A DNA stretch of 64,000 nucleotides from Erythrocercus mccallii (taxonomy: Eukaryota; Chordata; Aves; Passeriformes; Dicruridae). Positions within the stretch are counted from its first letter, which is position 1. Each line of letters starts with the position of its first letter. A program made the position numbers and the translations under genes. The notes beneath the pieces are model-generated. The model was not told where the DNA came from. It did no database searches and saw only the letters and a program-made list of their open reading frames with translations. Below, piece after piece: positions 1 through 13,700 of this stretch. Where the stretch lies: positions 310,001-374,000 of the forward strand of contig VZRG01000289.1 in the NCBI GenBank assembly GCA_013397435.1. Reading direction: 5' to 3'.

Positions 1-2930
1 GCTCTAAGGCAACAATAGTTCATGTCAGATGCAATGGAGGGGAGCTGGACAGCACCTGCAGTGTTATTTAGTTTCTCTGTTCCCAAGGGACTTCCTCCTG
101 TCCAGAACTGACCTACACTCAAAATAGCATCTCCTCGCGTGGCCCAGGCAGTGCTTAGGACTATATCTGACTTTTCCATGGAGAGGAAAAGGAAAATGAC
201 ACACATTATATTTCATCCACCGTGCAAAATACAAGTAGAGAATGGTCTCTCATATACATCTCTGTCTCAGCTCTAACAGAAACAGCTTCTCATCCCTATA
301 AGCACTGCAGAGACAACACCTTTGTAATCTCTTCCACAGTTTTATAGCTGACTGCACTTGCACTAAGACAAAAGATCATTTTTTTTAGGAGGTCCTAATA
401 CTGATTTACCACTCAAATTGGCAGTGCTCTACACTAATATAAAAGTTATATGGTGCCTCTGAAAGAACATTCACATTGTCATCAATAATACTTATAGACA
501 CAAGGGTGTAAACAGAATATACAGAAAACAAATGTAGAATATATATTGTAATGTTGCACCCTAGCATCTCCCACAGACAACTGCCTCAGCTTGTGAGAGC
601 TCTTTGTAACGCTCCATAATCCAAACATTTTAACAACTGGTAAATCATTCACAGAAGCAAACCACATTCATTAACAGAAACGAACCTGCTTATCTATAAA
701 TAAATTAATTATATCACCTGAAATTGCAGGAAATTATGTAAAAGGTTATGTCATTAATCTCTGTTATTTACATACTGAAAGTCCAAAGGGTAGCATTTTT
801 TACAGTCTTGATACTTAAATTCACACTCTTAATAATGGTATTGGTTTTTTGCTATGGTACAATCCACAAACTAAAAGATATTTTACAATGATACATTGAG
901 AGTCTCCAAGAACTATGAACAACTCCGTATTTTTTCCTACATAAAATATCCACAATAAAATGTGCAGTGATGCATGCATACAGTGTCACGTTGATGTTCT
1001 CAGCACCATTAAGCAGCCAACAAACAGAAGTAGCGTAATACTGAATCTTAAATTGTGCTAGAAAAGTCATATTAATTTATTTTTAGCAGAGTTTTATGAT
1101 GCTCTGTATAGAGCACCTAATGCCACAGACTTAGAATCTGCTTGTAGATTCTAGAAAATAACCCAACCATAGCAGCTCTCTGGTACATACCTGCTTATCA
1201 AAACTTAGACACACACACAAGTAAAAAATTTAATTTTTACTCTTTTTTATCTAGAGTAAACAGTAGCTTAACCAAGACTGCCTTACTCTGTGCTACTAGC
1301 CTGAGGAAACTGAGAAAAAACTCACATAATCATTATTTAGTATAAATAAGTGATAATATTCAACTTTTTACCACCTCAAACACTTGCTTCTATTTATTCA
1401 CTTTTACCATAACTACTTCTAAATTCTCCTGCATCTCTAATGCAGTTATTATCATAATAACTCTCAGGAGTTAGTCCTAAGTATTCTCTCTATGAAGCAA
1501 CATCAGATACTTATTAGTTTTTCAGGTCTGTATATTTTGGTCTCCTGAGGAGATTCTGCACTTCATTGTCTGTGGTTCTTAATAATATCCATTTACTGGT
1601 TGACATTCCTGTGTGTTTCTGATCAAAAGCACAGATTTCCACCCCATGACTGCATATGGGTTGTTTTGCACTCACTTTGCTGATTTAATCCTCAGATCCA
1701 TAATCTCAATTTTATCAACTATACCTGAAGAACAGTCCATTCCAGATCTAAAGTAGGTTTTAGTATTCCCAAGTCTCAGCGGCAGGAGAAAGGCATAGTA
1801 TTCCAAGCTGCAAGTGAGTTAAACAAGTGGGTGAGTGACCTGGGGACACATGGGGACACAACAACACATGATACAAACAACCCCCAAACCAACAAACAGG
1901 AAAAAAAGCATGAAATTCTTGTTTAGCCCTGATTATTTTTCCCCAAAGCAGCAAATATTTATTCATTAGAGAATCTGACTCCACCAGTAGTCTAACAGGT
2001 TTATTTTCTCCACCCTCTTCCCCCCAAAAAAGGGATTGTTCTGATTCAAAACAAACAGGTTCAAATTTGTATTTTCTTAAGTATGTTTTCTACAATTGTA
2101 GAAATGTGCTAATATTTTTTAACTTTTTTAATCCCCCATTAAAACCTACTTAAAATCCTAGTTTTACATATTTAGTTCTAGAAGGAGTAAATACATGAAA
2201 AAGTAATAAAAACAGATATAGGAAACATTTTAAAATTATAAAACTGAGAGGCCGTTTCCTAAAGGCAATTTTTGAGATTTGCAATTGTGAAATTTTAATT
2301 CCAATCCTCAAAAACGTTATGAACCTTACATTTTTTTCAGAAGAAAATAGTTCCCCCTTGATCTGATCTGCTCTTTTGGGAAGAGTGGAAGAAACCAAGA
2401 TTTCAGAATGCCTGTTGTTTGCCATCTTTAAACTTTATATCGGTAAGTCATCTTAAAAGAAGTCATCTCATTGCATGACTGCTCATCCCAGATTCAACTA
2501 AGATTAAACATCATTTCTGTTAGCCAGTCTGTTCTCCCACCCTAAATAAATGCTGAATATCCAGAATCTTAGAAAAAATCTTTTGGTTTCAACATCATAC
2601 TTTCACTTAAGAGGAGCTAATTAGTTTACAAAGTTATGCAGCGGCACACAGCCCCTTGGTTTGGGTATATCTAGAAAAACGTATTGAATGTTTGTACAAT
2701 GCTATGAAAATCTGCTTCCTTCTGAATCTTTCTTATTCAAATGCCAGGATGTATTGACAAGTTGTTGTTACAACAGAGTTGTTCCTACAACAGTTGTTCC
2801 TACAGAGCCTAAGTCTTTTTATCCCCCTAAGACTTGACAAATTTGCATCTTTTACTGAGGGCTAGGCAATGGCACCAGGACAGAGCCTGGAGCAGCATGT
2901 TTCTACACTGGAGCACTCCAGAGGAACGAC
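1..2930. other. Unique AT-rich non-coding sequence
   Basis: No recognisable repeat, exon or RNA gene is visible here. Open frames are short (under about 90 codons), occur on the minus strand only, and resemble no protein I know. One minor simple repeat lies at 2777-2804, where a 15-bp unit starting agttgttcc is followed by a 13-bp partial copy. This is ordinary intergenic or intronic sequence. Confidence 0.6.
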
Positions 2931-3060
2931 TGCAAATTAGACAGAGGCTATTCCATCCTGCTTCCCTGTTGCTGGAGACAGAAAGCAATTAGCTGCTGGC
3001 CTATACCAGCAGCAAATCATTAACCCCTCCTGCCCCTAAACATTAGCTCAGCTGTGCTGG
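2931..3060. promoter_or_regulatory. Possible conserved non-coding element
   Basis: This stretch is more complex in composition than its flanks. It contains compact motifs such as CAATTAGCTGCTGG (around 2987-3000), an E-box-like CAGCTG context and ATTAGCTCAGCTG. Such mixtures of homeodomain (ATTA) and bHLH (CANNTG) cores are typical of vertebrate enhancers. Conservation cannot be seen from one sequence, so this is a guess from texture only. Confidence 0.2.
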
Positions 3061-3474
3061 CCATTGAATTGCAAAGGATGGAAATACATCTCTGTCCATC
3101 TGCTTCATCTGCTCCAGAGAGTCAGCATACATGCTTTGTGCTTGGCTCCTAGATATCCAGTGTGGGAATTCTTGAGAGAGCTGGGCATCACTTGGATTTG
3201 CTCAGGCCTGATACTCACAGTCCGGCATTCAGTGATTGCAATAAAAAAAGGGCAAAGCTGTCTGCAAGCACGCTGCTGTTCTGGAACAAGTCAGTAGATC
3301 CAAAGAAGTGTGCAAAGCCAGAGCAGGACCTAGAGCTGGGTTTTCTCACCATCTTGGCTTATCTTATTGGTTCAGCCTAGATCAGCTTTACTTAAATACT
3401 GTTTTGGATTTGATCTAGTAAAGGCAATGTTTACTGTTTAACCTTGACTCCATGAATCTCTTCCACAAGCCTAA

Positions 3475-3562
3475 CTTTGGCTAGTATTTCATCAAAGTTA
3501 AGTATTTCTTCAAATGCTCTTTGGCTAGTATTTCATCAAAGTTAAGTATTTCTTCAAATGCT
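3475..3562. repeat. Exact 44-bp tandem duplication (2 copies)
   Basis: A 44-bp unit beginning ctttggctag and ending caaatgct occurs at 3475-3518 and again, base for base, at 3519-3562. Three further bases (ctt) of a third copy follow. The two copies show no differences, so the duplication is either recent or kept identical by slippage or gene conversion. No coding frame is involved. Confidence 0.95.
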
Positions 3563-6500
3563 CTTATTACATGTACTTGAAACATACACTGTAGGAACAA
3601 CTTTTCTTCGCAGATTCCAGCCCAGCAGCAAAGCAGGCCAAACACATCCAGCTAACTCAATGGGCCAGACATAAAAATGTAGGCTTGAAAGAAATGATGT
3701 CTTATCATTTGAAAGATGGAGCCATTGCATTGGCATTAAACAGCCCGTGCATTAGATCAGACAGCAAATGAGATATTGATAGAACTATTTTGAACAATCA
3801 ATAAGCTTTCTAATGATTGATAGCTTTGAGCTAACTCTGGCAATATCAATGTCTGCACTTGGAAACTGGGGATTGAAACTGTAATGCAATATTCTCTTTG
3901 TGGAACTCATAAGCATAAGTCAAGTGTGGGCGTTGGCTCCAGCTGAGGGATTTGCATGGGTCTCTTTCTTCATAGCATAAAGAAAGAATGATAGCAAATT
4001 TTGCTTGATTTAGTATTTCCATCTAAATCCCACCAGAGCAGCATCTCAGAAGATAAAACCAGGGAGAAGAAAGCCATGGGAGAAGCCAAGGTAAATCACT
4101 GAGCATGCTAGTCCCATGGATTTCATTGGAAGCAATGTTACTGTTGCTACTGTAACAATTTCACAAATAAAGAACAAAATTTTTCTCTTTTTACCTACTC
4201 TTTTTACCTATGTTCAAAGAGAAAGAAGCAGCCATTGAGGGAAAAAAAAGGATCAGAAGAGAAAACATACAGCCAAAACTTTTACAAGTGATGTAAAAAA
4301 ATTATTAATGCACACCTAAACTAGCTAGAATCTTAAAGATCATATCTTTTGTGCTCTCACACTTCTTTCATCTCACAAAGGATCCACTAAAGAGCCACTA
4401 TTAAAAATATTCCTGGTAAAAAAATTCTCTTTGTAAAAGAATGTAAAAGGAATTTTAATACCCTAATCTCCACCTATTAATGATTGAAATTAATGATAGC
4501 ATATTTATTTTAATTTAAATTTCCAAGCTCTCAAACTGATGGCAGTGCTCTGAGAAATCCATAAATCCTGTTTGAGTTACATGTATTCATGGATAGTACT
4601 TCCTATTTGGTTAGCGATCAAGTTTCCTTTCAATTTCGTCTGAAATTGGAGAGGGAAAAAAAAGGTGGAAGAAATAGTCTGGTAGTCTTTCCTCATTATT
4701 TATAAACAAGTACTTCCCCTTGCAATCTAACTGAATTTGATGATACTCCTCCTGGTGTATTGGCTCACACTTGCAAGAGGTTTGCTATCATCTATTAGTA
4801 AAGTAAAATGCAAATGACATTAAGATTCTCCACAGCAGAGCGAAGGGCCTTAAGGATTACTTGATCAAATTAACAGTTAGCAGTTTAAAACCTGAGCTGT
4901 ATCAGATCACAAGTACTAGCATGGCTCCAATTGCCCCTAGAGCAGTGATGACTCAGTACACTGAACACATTCCCCTTCCTCCTTCTCTGCACCTGACATG
5001 GATGCATCCTTGCTCCCCTCTACACAACACAGAGCATAAAGCACCATGCCTGAATAGCTAGGGATTCTCTCAGGAAAACTGTCAGCAGAGGTAGCTATTC
5101 TTTCACTTACTTGGTGTTATGCCAGAGTGAGCCTACAATCCTCCATAACTCTGCTCTTGATTTATGCTGACGTGCCAGACCAGGATCCACACCTAAAAAA
5201 AATACACTGTCATAATCTACTTAACCAATGTAAAATACTTCCTTCACCACCAGTATTTTTCCCCAAGGAGGCAGTAACCTACTCTATTTCAGCACCTGCA
5301 TGAGGTTTTTACATCCTTCTCACTATTACCAATGTCTCTCGTCTCTTTGCCTTTTCACAAGCACTCTGCCCGAACTGTGTTGTTTGGGTAATCATCTCTA
5401 CTGCAAACTTCATGACATTAAAAAAAAAAAAAGCTCATTTTTAATTTATACTCTTTACACACATGCAGAAAGCTGTTTGCATTTTTAGTTTGCTAAAACA
5501 ATACAGTGGCAAGCTGCTCCAAATGCAGAGAGGTGATGTGGCAGGGTATACATAGCAGCGAGATTACACATAGATAAAGTAATTGAAGAGAAATGGTGAG
5601 GACAACAAAGGTTTTGAAAACTAATGTCTGCTGTGCTCCTTGTTTATTTTTATTTTACTGACTCATTCATCTAATACCAACTTACTAAATAAGCAGGCAC
5701 TGCAGTTTATAAAGGTATCATATCTTAAATGAGGAATAAAAACAAATATGCTCTTCAAATTTTCTTCAAGCACCTTCTAAAACCACAATAGAAATTATTA
5801 AGGACTGTGATGCATTCATGAATAAAGAACAAGATTGGCACAGTGAAAAGAAAACAGATAGAAATTTTCCCAAATGGACATGTATTGTTTTTTAGATTGA
5901 AAGATGGAATCAATTTTGGTTAAATCTTTGGTTGTTACAACTATTTTAAGGTGTTCACACCCTGTGAGTTGTGCTGCCTAATAGTAAAAAAGCTTGGATT
6001 AGGAAAGCACAGGAAAAAAAAATACAATCTATGATTGCTTAAGTTTATAATGAGTTATTCTCCCCCAAAGGTTACTGGTGTGCATTTGCAATGTATGCCA
6101 CTGAGTGGGAGCAAAAATTTGATAAAAATATTAAAATATTTAAAATATTTTAAAATGTTAAAAACTTAGCCCTGCATTCTGCAGTCTGGAGGGAAATTAA
6201 AACTTGCATTAGGTATTGAAGCACGGTGTTTACACACCAAGACCTTCAAAAGAAAGGGTTGCTGATTGTCCATTATCTCCTCATTGTAAAATATGAGTAA
6301 AAGTTAGTTAACTTATATATGGAAAGCTGCTCTTTGATATTGATAGTGCATCATTTGCGCTGGAAACACAGCTGGCTGTAGATAGAGAAGCACTTCTATT
6401 TCACAGTACCGATACTACAAAAAAGACCTATGAAACTCACTAAGAGAAGATTCAAGTCAAAGACCGGATGGATTCAAGGATGACCGACAAGAAAGTCAGA

Positions 6501-6850
6501 CAGTTACTAAATACTCAGAGCTACTTCTAGTCTAGCAAGTCTCTTGAAAATACCAACTAAGAGTATAGGAAGTATGTTTCCACTAGTCTTGTTCTTACTG
6601 CAAACCAGTATTTGGGAAGAAGATAGATTTTCGATGTGATTTAGCTCAAAAATTAGTGGTTTACAATAGCTTATGCCTTAGTTATTCAAGAGCAATACAG
6701 AAATATTAAACTGCTGCTCAGTAGAGTTCAAAGGCACAGTGATGTAAAGTGCAGACTAAACATACCGGAATAAGATTTAAAATTTATGATACGAGGCAAT
6801 GCACAATCTAATTACCTGACCTCCGAAAAAAATAAAATTCTGCAAATGGA
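3563..6850. other. Unique AT-rich non-coding sequence
   Basis: I recognise no gene or dispersed repeat. It holds small low-complexity tracts: a poly(A) run at about 5419-5432 and an AT-rich run of degenerate TTTAAAATA units at about 6128-6170. Open frames are at most about 66 codons and look random. Confidence 0.55.
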
Positions 6851-6889
6851 GGAAGTGCCACTCCATAATCTCGGCTTCAAATCTAATCC

Positions 6890-7725
6890 TCTTGTACCAT
6901 GAGCTCGGGCATGGCAAGCAGCCCTAGACGGGAGGAGGAGCGCAGGGGCCGGGAGGCCTCAGCCCCTCACAGCGCGGCCCCAGGCGGAGCCACCCGCGCA
7001 CCGCCGCGGGTGAGGAAACCACCGCTGTTCAGCTTGGTGCCGCTTCCCCGGGAGCCAGCTCACACGGAGGTACAGCCCGTGGAGAGCTCCCCTAAAGGCT
7101 TGTCTGTGCCTTCTCAGCTAAAGGAGCCACAGACCTCTCTGGCAGGGCGGCAGAGCCTGCGGAAGGGGGAAAGGGGCGCAGGGAAAGCCCCTTCAGCCCA
7201 CACGCGCTGCTCCAGCCTGGGCGCAGCACAAGGCAAAGCACCGGCGCTCGCCCAGCCTCGCCTGATGGCACCTGCCCCTCTCTGCCCCTGTCCCAGCCTC
7301 TCCCACCCCTCTGCCTCCAGCCCTGCTCCACTCCCGTCCGGGGGTGACTTTTGGATGGTTGTATCCCCAATTGTCTGTTCTGTTTATGCTCACAGGCTGG
7401 GCTCTGCTAGAAGCGCTCGCTCGAATGCAGGAGAACGTGCTCAATCACTTGCCTTGAGCACAGGCAGCAAGGAGACAAGTGAAGATTGTATTTCTCGCTG
7501 TCTCTCCTCCCAGCACCACGGGGCCCTCGGTGCGCTCAGGGAGCGAGCACCGGTTCCCTCTCAGCCCAGGCAATCCAGAATCCTCTTCCCGGGGCCGTCC
7601 CGGCGCGGTTGAGGCCTGAGGGCCCCGGCGCGGCGCGTCCCCAGGGCCGCTCCGGGACACAGCCTGCCCTCCGGGAGCATCGCCATCGCCACCTGCTCCG
7701 GCAGGCTCCTACCACCAGGTACCAC
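6890..7725. promoter_or_regulatory. CpG island, candidate promoter / first exon
   Basis: GC content jumps sharply at about 6895 and falls back by about 7730. CpG dinucleotides are dense: by eye about 14-15 lie between 7590 and 7694, while most of the window has only one or two per 100 bp. An Sp1-type GGGCGG lies near 7145, and no clear TATA box is visible. On the plus strand, splice-donor-like sites occur at CGG|GTGAGG (exon end about 7009) and CAG|GTACCA (about 7718). In birds, isolated islands of this kind usually mark a transcription start, either of a protein-coding gene or a long non-coding RNA. Direction is undetermined. This is the only CpG island in the window. Confidence 0.7.
6899..7612 (+). 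CDS. Doubtful 237-codon open frame inside the CpG island
   Basis: The ATG at 6899 has an A at position -3, and the frame stays open for 237 codons, the longest in the window. The predicted protein is rich in Pro, Ser, Ala and Arg, with no recognisable domain, signal peptide or membrane segment. GC-rich DNA has few stop codons, so long chance frames are expected in islands, and overlapping frames of 71-113 codons exist on both strands here. A donor-like GTGAGG at 7010 would cut the frame after about 37 codons if used. I do not recognise a protein family. It could be a chance frame (most likely), the 5' part of a real first coding exon, or an uncharacterised small gene. Confidence 0.12.
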   Translation: MSSGMASSPRREEERRGREASAPHSAAPGGATRAPPRVRKPPLFSLVPLPREPAHTEVQPVESSPKGLSVPSQLKEPQTSLAGRQSLRKGERGAGKAPSAHTRCSSLGAAQGKAPALAQPRLMAPAPLCPCPSLSHPSASSPAPLPSGGDFWMVVSPIVCSVYAHRLGSARSARSNAGERAQSLALSTGSKETSEDCISRCLSSQHHGALGALRERAPVPSQPRQSRILFPGPSRRG

Positions 7726-7730
7726 TGGGT

Positions 7731-10700
7731 TTCTTGTTCCTTTTGTGCTCTGGTCAGCACCGAGCGCTTTGTATTTCGAGCCCCACAGGTTTTGCTCTGC
7801 TTTTTGTGTCCGCTGTTCCTCAAGTAGGAGCATGCTTAACAGGAAATTCTCTCCCTTTTAATTAAATCAAACCTATTGGTGCTGTGATTTGTCTGGCTCT
7901 TGTCTCAAGAGAAAACTTCAAAATTACCTCTGCCAGGGCTTGGAGTGCTGAAAAAGGGGGCAAAGAGGGGAGAGAAGGCCTCATGCTACTCAAGAATAAC
8001 TCTGCTTTCATAAAGACCTTTTTTGTTCAATCATATCTGAAATATCTTTATCACTGACATCACACATTTCCCTTCCGTATGTTGTTTCAGTTTTTTCTTT
8101 GTGCAACTTGAGATATTTTTCATATAACGTCTGAAGTGTTGGAAACAGTAAATGCATTTTTCAATTTATTCTGATGGGGCTTTTTATGTGAACTATCACA
8201 CAAATACAAAAGCAGGCCACAATGCATTTCAGTCCTATCATTTCATTACTCTTTCTAAGATTTGGTCACAGTTTTTTCTTCACTTGTGTTCTTCTGCCTC
8301 AGGGATAAGAGTCAGTAAACCGAAGCAAGATACTGTCTGCATTATTTGGGGGCAGCTAAAGAAAAGTAAATTAACACATTTATTCAGGATCTGTGCAGGT
8401 AGTAGAAGTCATCCTCATGTCTTGCCAACTCCTTATGGGAAGAGAACAGACTTTCTCAAGCAAAGCTCAAAGGAAGATAATTACTCTGTGTGTTTATGGG
8501 ATCTGATTCTCAGTAGTATTGAAAGTTTGTCGGATTATATGTTGATAATCAAATTGCTGATCCAAGTAGTAAAATGTGAATTTCTACATCACATTTTAGA
8601 CCACCACATTCTAAAATATGATGTGTAGATGTAGAGAAAAAAAAAGGAACAGGGGAAATAAGAAAAACACCGGTAACAGTAGAAGAAAGCATCAAGGCTG
8701 TTTTATATCAATGTGTTGAGTTTACCAGGGTGTTTTAGAGGCATTGACAGTTTCTGCAAATACTGTTAGAGGACACATTTCCAAATCATTCTGTGTTTGA
8801 AATGGAAGGAACATTTCTGAAAAGAAATAGGCTTTCCGAGAGTGTGCCTTCAGCTAGTAAGCCAGACCAATGGGAAGCTGGGACCAAACACAGGGCTTCT
8901 GGTGCTGCTTCCACATGCATGGTCCCACCTCAATCCTCTGGGCTGGCTCTAGGTTTTGGCTGACCCCACAGTGAGCTGGTTTGTGGAACCCCTGTTCTAT
9001 TAGTTTCCAGTGGGATTCCCTGAACTTCTTACTCTTCAGTCAGAGAAGTGTTGACAGAAAAGAGGATGAAGGGTAGCAGAACTACTCCTTTGTACAACAG
9101 GTTGCTTGGCTGACATTTTAGAATTGAAACCATCACACCACAATAGAAACAGTTGTTCCAAAGAGCTGGAGACTTACCTGGTACAGATTGGTAAAAAAAT
9201 TGGAAAATCATTTTTTTCCATCTCTTGTTTTGATCCATGTGGTTTGGAACCTACTGTATTTCAATTCTAATTGCTCTGCTTCCAAGGCAGTACATGGAAA
9301 AGAAAACAGGGAAAAGCATCACTAAAAATAATGTACCGAAGAATATGAAGTTCGTTCAGGTCAGCACATCTAAGCAAACAAAATCAAAATGGGTATATAT
9401 GATCTCCCAGTGGGCCGGCAACTAACCAAAAATTGTGCTGTTGTCTTGCATTTTTGGCTGAGCTAGCCTGTAAAGCAGAATTAAATTTTGGAAGTAGAAC
9501 CCTACTACTGTTTGGTAGCTCCTCCAATTCTTTTCTAGTCTTCAAGGTAACTTGATGTAACTCAGTGTAACTTAAGCTTCAGACTGACTAAATTTTCAGA
9601 ACTTGATAACTCTGCTTTACCATATCTTCTTTTTAAGTTATTGAAATATATTTGAAATGTATTTGTTTTGTCTAGCCTTCTATGACCTGGTGCTCATACA
9701 CCTCCTTTTGCTCAACGCTATTTTCTGAAGAAAAGTAGTACTAATACACCTAGCCACAGTATAAAGAATAAACTTCTCGACAGTGGCTGTTTTGGATCAC
9801 TGGTGTTTTATGTCAACAACTAAAATGTGTATGAGAGAAGTTTGATCTGAGTCCACTTAAATTTTAAGAAAAATAATGGCCCATAAAATTTGTAGAAATG
9901 AGCAACAAATTTGCTTTCAGACTTTCTGATATCTTAGCAATATCTATTTTTTCTTCATGGGTAAGTTGTTTCCAGATCTAGAGATAAACTGAAAATGTAA
10001 AGTTGACACAAAATTTGTGTCTATTAAATTCTCAAAATGTTATATCAGACACTTAACACATTTCCCTTTTCCTACTGAATACTACAGTAATGCCACAAAG
10101 AGGACAATAGGGCCAAGATGAAATTTAAGGGTAAAAAAGCAAGTGGGTTTGCACGAGATAAAGCACTAGAGGTTTTGGGATGATCTACTTCTGAGTTATT
10201 GAAGAGAAAGATACATTTTGTTATTGCCAACAAATAGATTTTACTTTAAGTTTCCTCTCACTTAGCTTCATCCATAAGAAAAAGAATGATGGTCCTCTTA
10301 TTTACTTGCCAGGGGCTACATAAACAAAAAAGAGATGTGATACCTATTTAGAATATTTAATGTTGTTAATGAAATCTCATGAGCAAACTTATCTCTGCTT
10401 TACCATACCAGAGGTTTTCAAAGCTTCATAGGGGGAAAATTGTATCAATGATACAAGGAAGGCACTAAATAGCCTCAGCTTGATAAATTCAATAAAAGCA
10501 CTAAGAGCTCCCCAGAACAGCCAGCAACTTAAAGGCTTGAGGCCTTAGGCACTGTTGTCATTTACACCTGGAGAATAATACAGACATACAAGCAACATTG
10601 AAGATCCTTTTTATCCTTTGTTTTAAAGCAGTTTCTGTTCAAATATGCAGTTCTTCTCTCATGCTCTCTCTTTACCAGTAAGTGTGAGTGCATAATGATG

Positions 10701-13700
10701 CCATTCATACAGGCTTGCTAACAGCTAGATCAATGATGCTTGTCACATGAGTAGTTTCCTGGACTGCTTCTCAGAGTTAATTTTGATGGTATTACTTGAA
10801 AACACACATTTAGCTTTTGGGTACCTTGTATTGATTTTTGTTTTTCTAAATGTAATGCTTGTTTCACCCTAATATGTAAGTGTTCCCTTAAAGTGGATCT
10901 ATAATGAGGGAATTTGGACTGTGTGTCTTACCTCTCTCTGCACACTATTAGCACTGGACTCCCAAGGGTGCCTTGTGCAGTGAACTACAATAATGAGGTT
11001 GATGGTTCATAAAAGGGCTGATGTGACAAATTACTGACCTGTTTTGGAGATTAAGTAACAGTACCTTTACCAAGGTCTGCATAACAGGCTTTTTTCAGCA
11101 TAATTCTTGTACGTATGACAGTTGTGCTGTTGGGTGTTCCATGTACCAAGCTGATCAAGAAAACATCTGCAAAATAGAACTACTGATGTGATTAGTTGTG
11201 CTTCTCCCAAGACAAAACATATCATTCTGTGATTCAAAATGTGCAGTGGTTTAAATTTATGCAGCTTTTTGCAAGATCTTTAGGTCTTCCTACACCTGCT
11301 GCTTTAGTTGGGAGAGTATTGGAAGGTGCAGGTTACCCACTTCCCCATAATACAGATGCTGCCCTTTTGACCTATAAAAATACCTGTGATATTTGATTAA
11401 GCTACAGCAGTACCAGTTGCCTCTCTACCTATATCAGGCCTTCTCATAACTATTCTCTTTCATGAGACACTGTGAGATATTTATTCTTTTCTCTGATCTT
11501 GCTTTTGGTGGTAATGCAACACACCTATTCAAATTTAAAATCTCAACCATTACAAATCATTAGTAAAAATGAATTGTCATCTGTAGGATATCTGGATAGA
11601 TGCTTTTTAATATTTGTCCATCAATTGGTTTGTGAAGGTAGCCAATAGAAATGATATCCACTGTGTATTTTATTTCCTTGGTATTTTTGATGGTAATTTT
11701 TAAATCTTCTCATTTATGCCTGCCAGACTTTGGCTGGGCACATTTTTATGGGTGAAGAATGGCTCTGTGATACACAATGTGTATTTACATGTGTTCCACA
11801 ATAATAGTGGAAAGTTTTTGACAGGAAGCATAAAAGCTGTTTTCATACTCTTAGAAGTGTTAGATGATGCTTAATTTGTCATTTTATTTTTGGAACATCA
11901 GCAGATTGAGCTTCATTGTCCTACTGATGTGGCCAACAGAGAGTTTGCATTGATAGTGTTTCCTCATTAGCATTGACACTGCTGGTTGTGCTAGCTTTCA
12001 TCTCTCCCCATAGCTGTTGCTTTGGGTTTTTTCCTACAAGGATTCTCAAGCATTGAAATGAACACAACTCGCTGTTGTCCCCTTGCTGCAGTGGGATTGT
12101 CATTCCTGTCCCTCATGCTGTCTCACATGCATACAATTCTTGAGGAAAAAAATGAATTCTGTGAAGTATCTTGTATAATTGTCTGTTCCTCTGTGATGTG
12201 TATAATGATGTGTAACATTATTTTGGAAGGTCATGATCAAAAGTTGAATCCTCACTGTATTCCTGCTTCTTGTTTTTTCAACACAGTTGGCAGGCAAGAG
12301 TCACAGTCCTTTCTACAATAACATACTCCCCTCTCTAAACAACGGGATGGCTTTTGCTGAGCTTATCTCTGACCAAGTGCCACAAAATAATTGATGCTTT
12401 CTGCACAGATGGTGGTGTTGTATACACCACTGAGAAAATATTACAGCAAAGTACTAGGCAGATATTGTGGCAGTGGTAATGAGAGAACTTGTAGTGAAAA
12501 TGTCAAATACAAAGAAGTCCTTTAATTTCTTCAGTACTTTTCACATTCTCTGTATGTTTTAAACTTATCCCTACTTAGTGCAGCTTAAAAAAAATTAAAT
12601 GGAATATTAATTATTTTGGAAGTACAGGACTCAACATTTAGTATTCAGCAGGCCTTTGTGATGATAAGAGTAAGCTTACTTGAAGTGGAAGTCAAGGTAG
12701 GTTTCCAAAAGGTGAACTTCAACATTTCATGCATTTTATATATGAATGAATGTATGTACCCAGGAAAAAAATCTTGTACTATAAAGAATCAGTCTTGAAT
12801 GCCAGTATTTTAAAACTTCCACCTTCTGATTTAGCAGTTGCTTCCAATTTTGATAGCCATCTTCAAAGTTTGAATATCATTCTTTATTTTTACTTATATC
12901 AGCTCACAACTCATGCTAAAAACAACAAAACTCTTGAAAGTGCATTTTGCTTTCAGATGAATATGGTCCATTTGTGAGAAATGCTTATGAGTATAAATCT
13001 GTTTATTATTATTTGTTTTTAATAACCAAATGATCAGTATGATTTTCTAGGTTTGAAATTATATTTTAAAATATATTAAAAATTATATTAAAAACTCCTT
13101 CCAAAATGAGTATTCAAGATTTAAAAGCAGCTGTTATGACAGCCCAAACCTCCATATCATTCTGTATTCTGCTTATAAATACGCTGAGACAAACCCATCT
13201 CTGTCAATAGCCCAGCTTGGAGCAGAGCCTTCCCATTTCAAAGCTTGTATTAATGAGTATTGCAGCATCTGTTGAAGAGATGCAGAGATGAACTTTTCTT
13301 TGCAGGGAGGGTCTACATGCCTGGAACACAGCAGCATGATCTGTTATGCAGGGGGTTAATGGATCTGCATTAAAAACAATATATTTACCCTCCTGTGTGG
13401 GTAAATCATGGTTAGATCAACCTAGAAATTTACTGATACGTTGATCAGAAGTGTGTGCACTAATAATGATGTAGCTGAGTTAAGGGAGCAGAAAGAAGAG
13501 CCTGTCAATCAAAAATAGAATTACTTTGATGAAACCTTAAATGCTGTGTATATGTTGAGTTAACATGTGTGGCTCCTATTTCAATAGGAGTAACTGTGCC
13601 AAGACTGATGAATGGCATTTTGTGAAAATCTGTCAACACCAGAAATACTGGGCATCTGTCATTCAGGGATTCTGCTAGGGTCATTTAAACAGGTATGATA

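Noticed and set aside
8152..8628. 158-codon plus-strand open frame
   Set aside because: No recognisable motif and ordinary AT-rich codon content; it contains the hairpin at 8583-8629 in its 3' end. Chance is the simplest reading.
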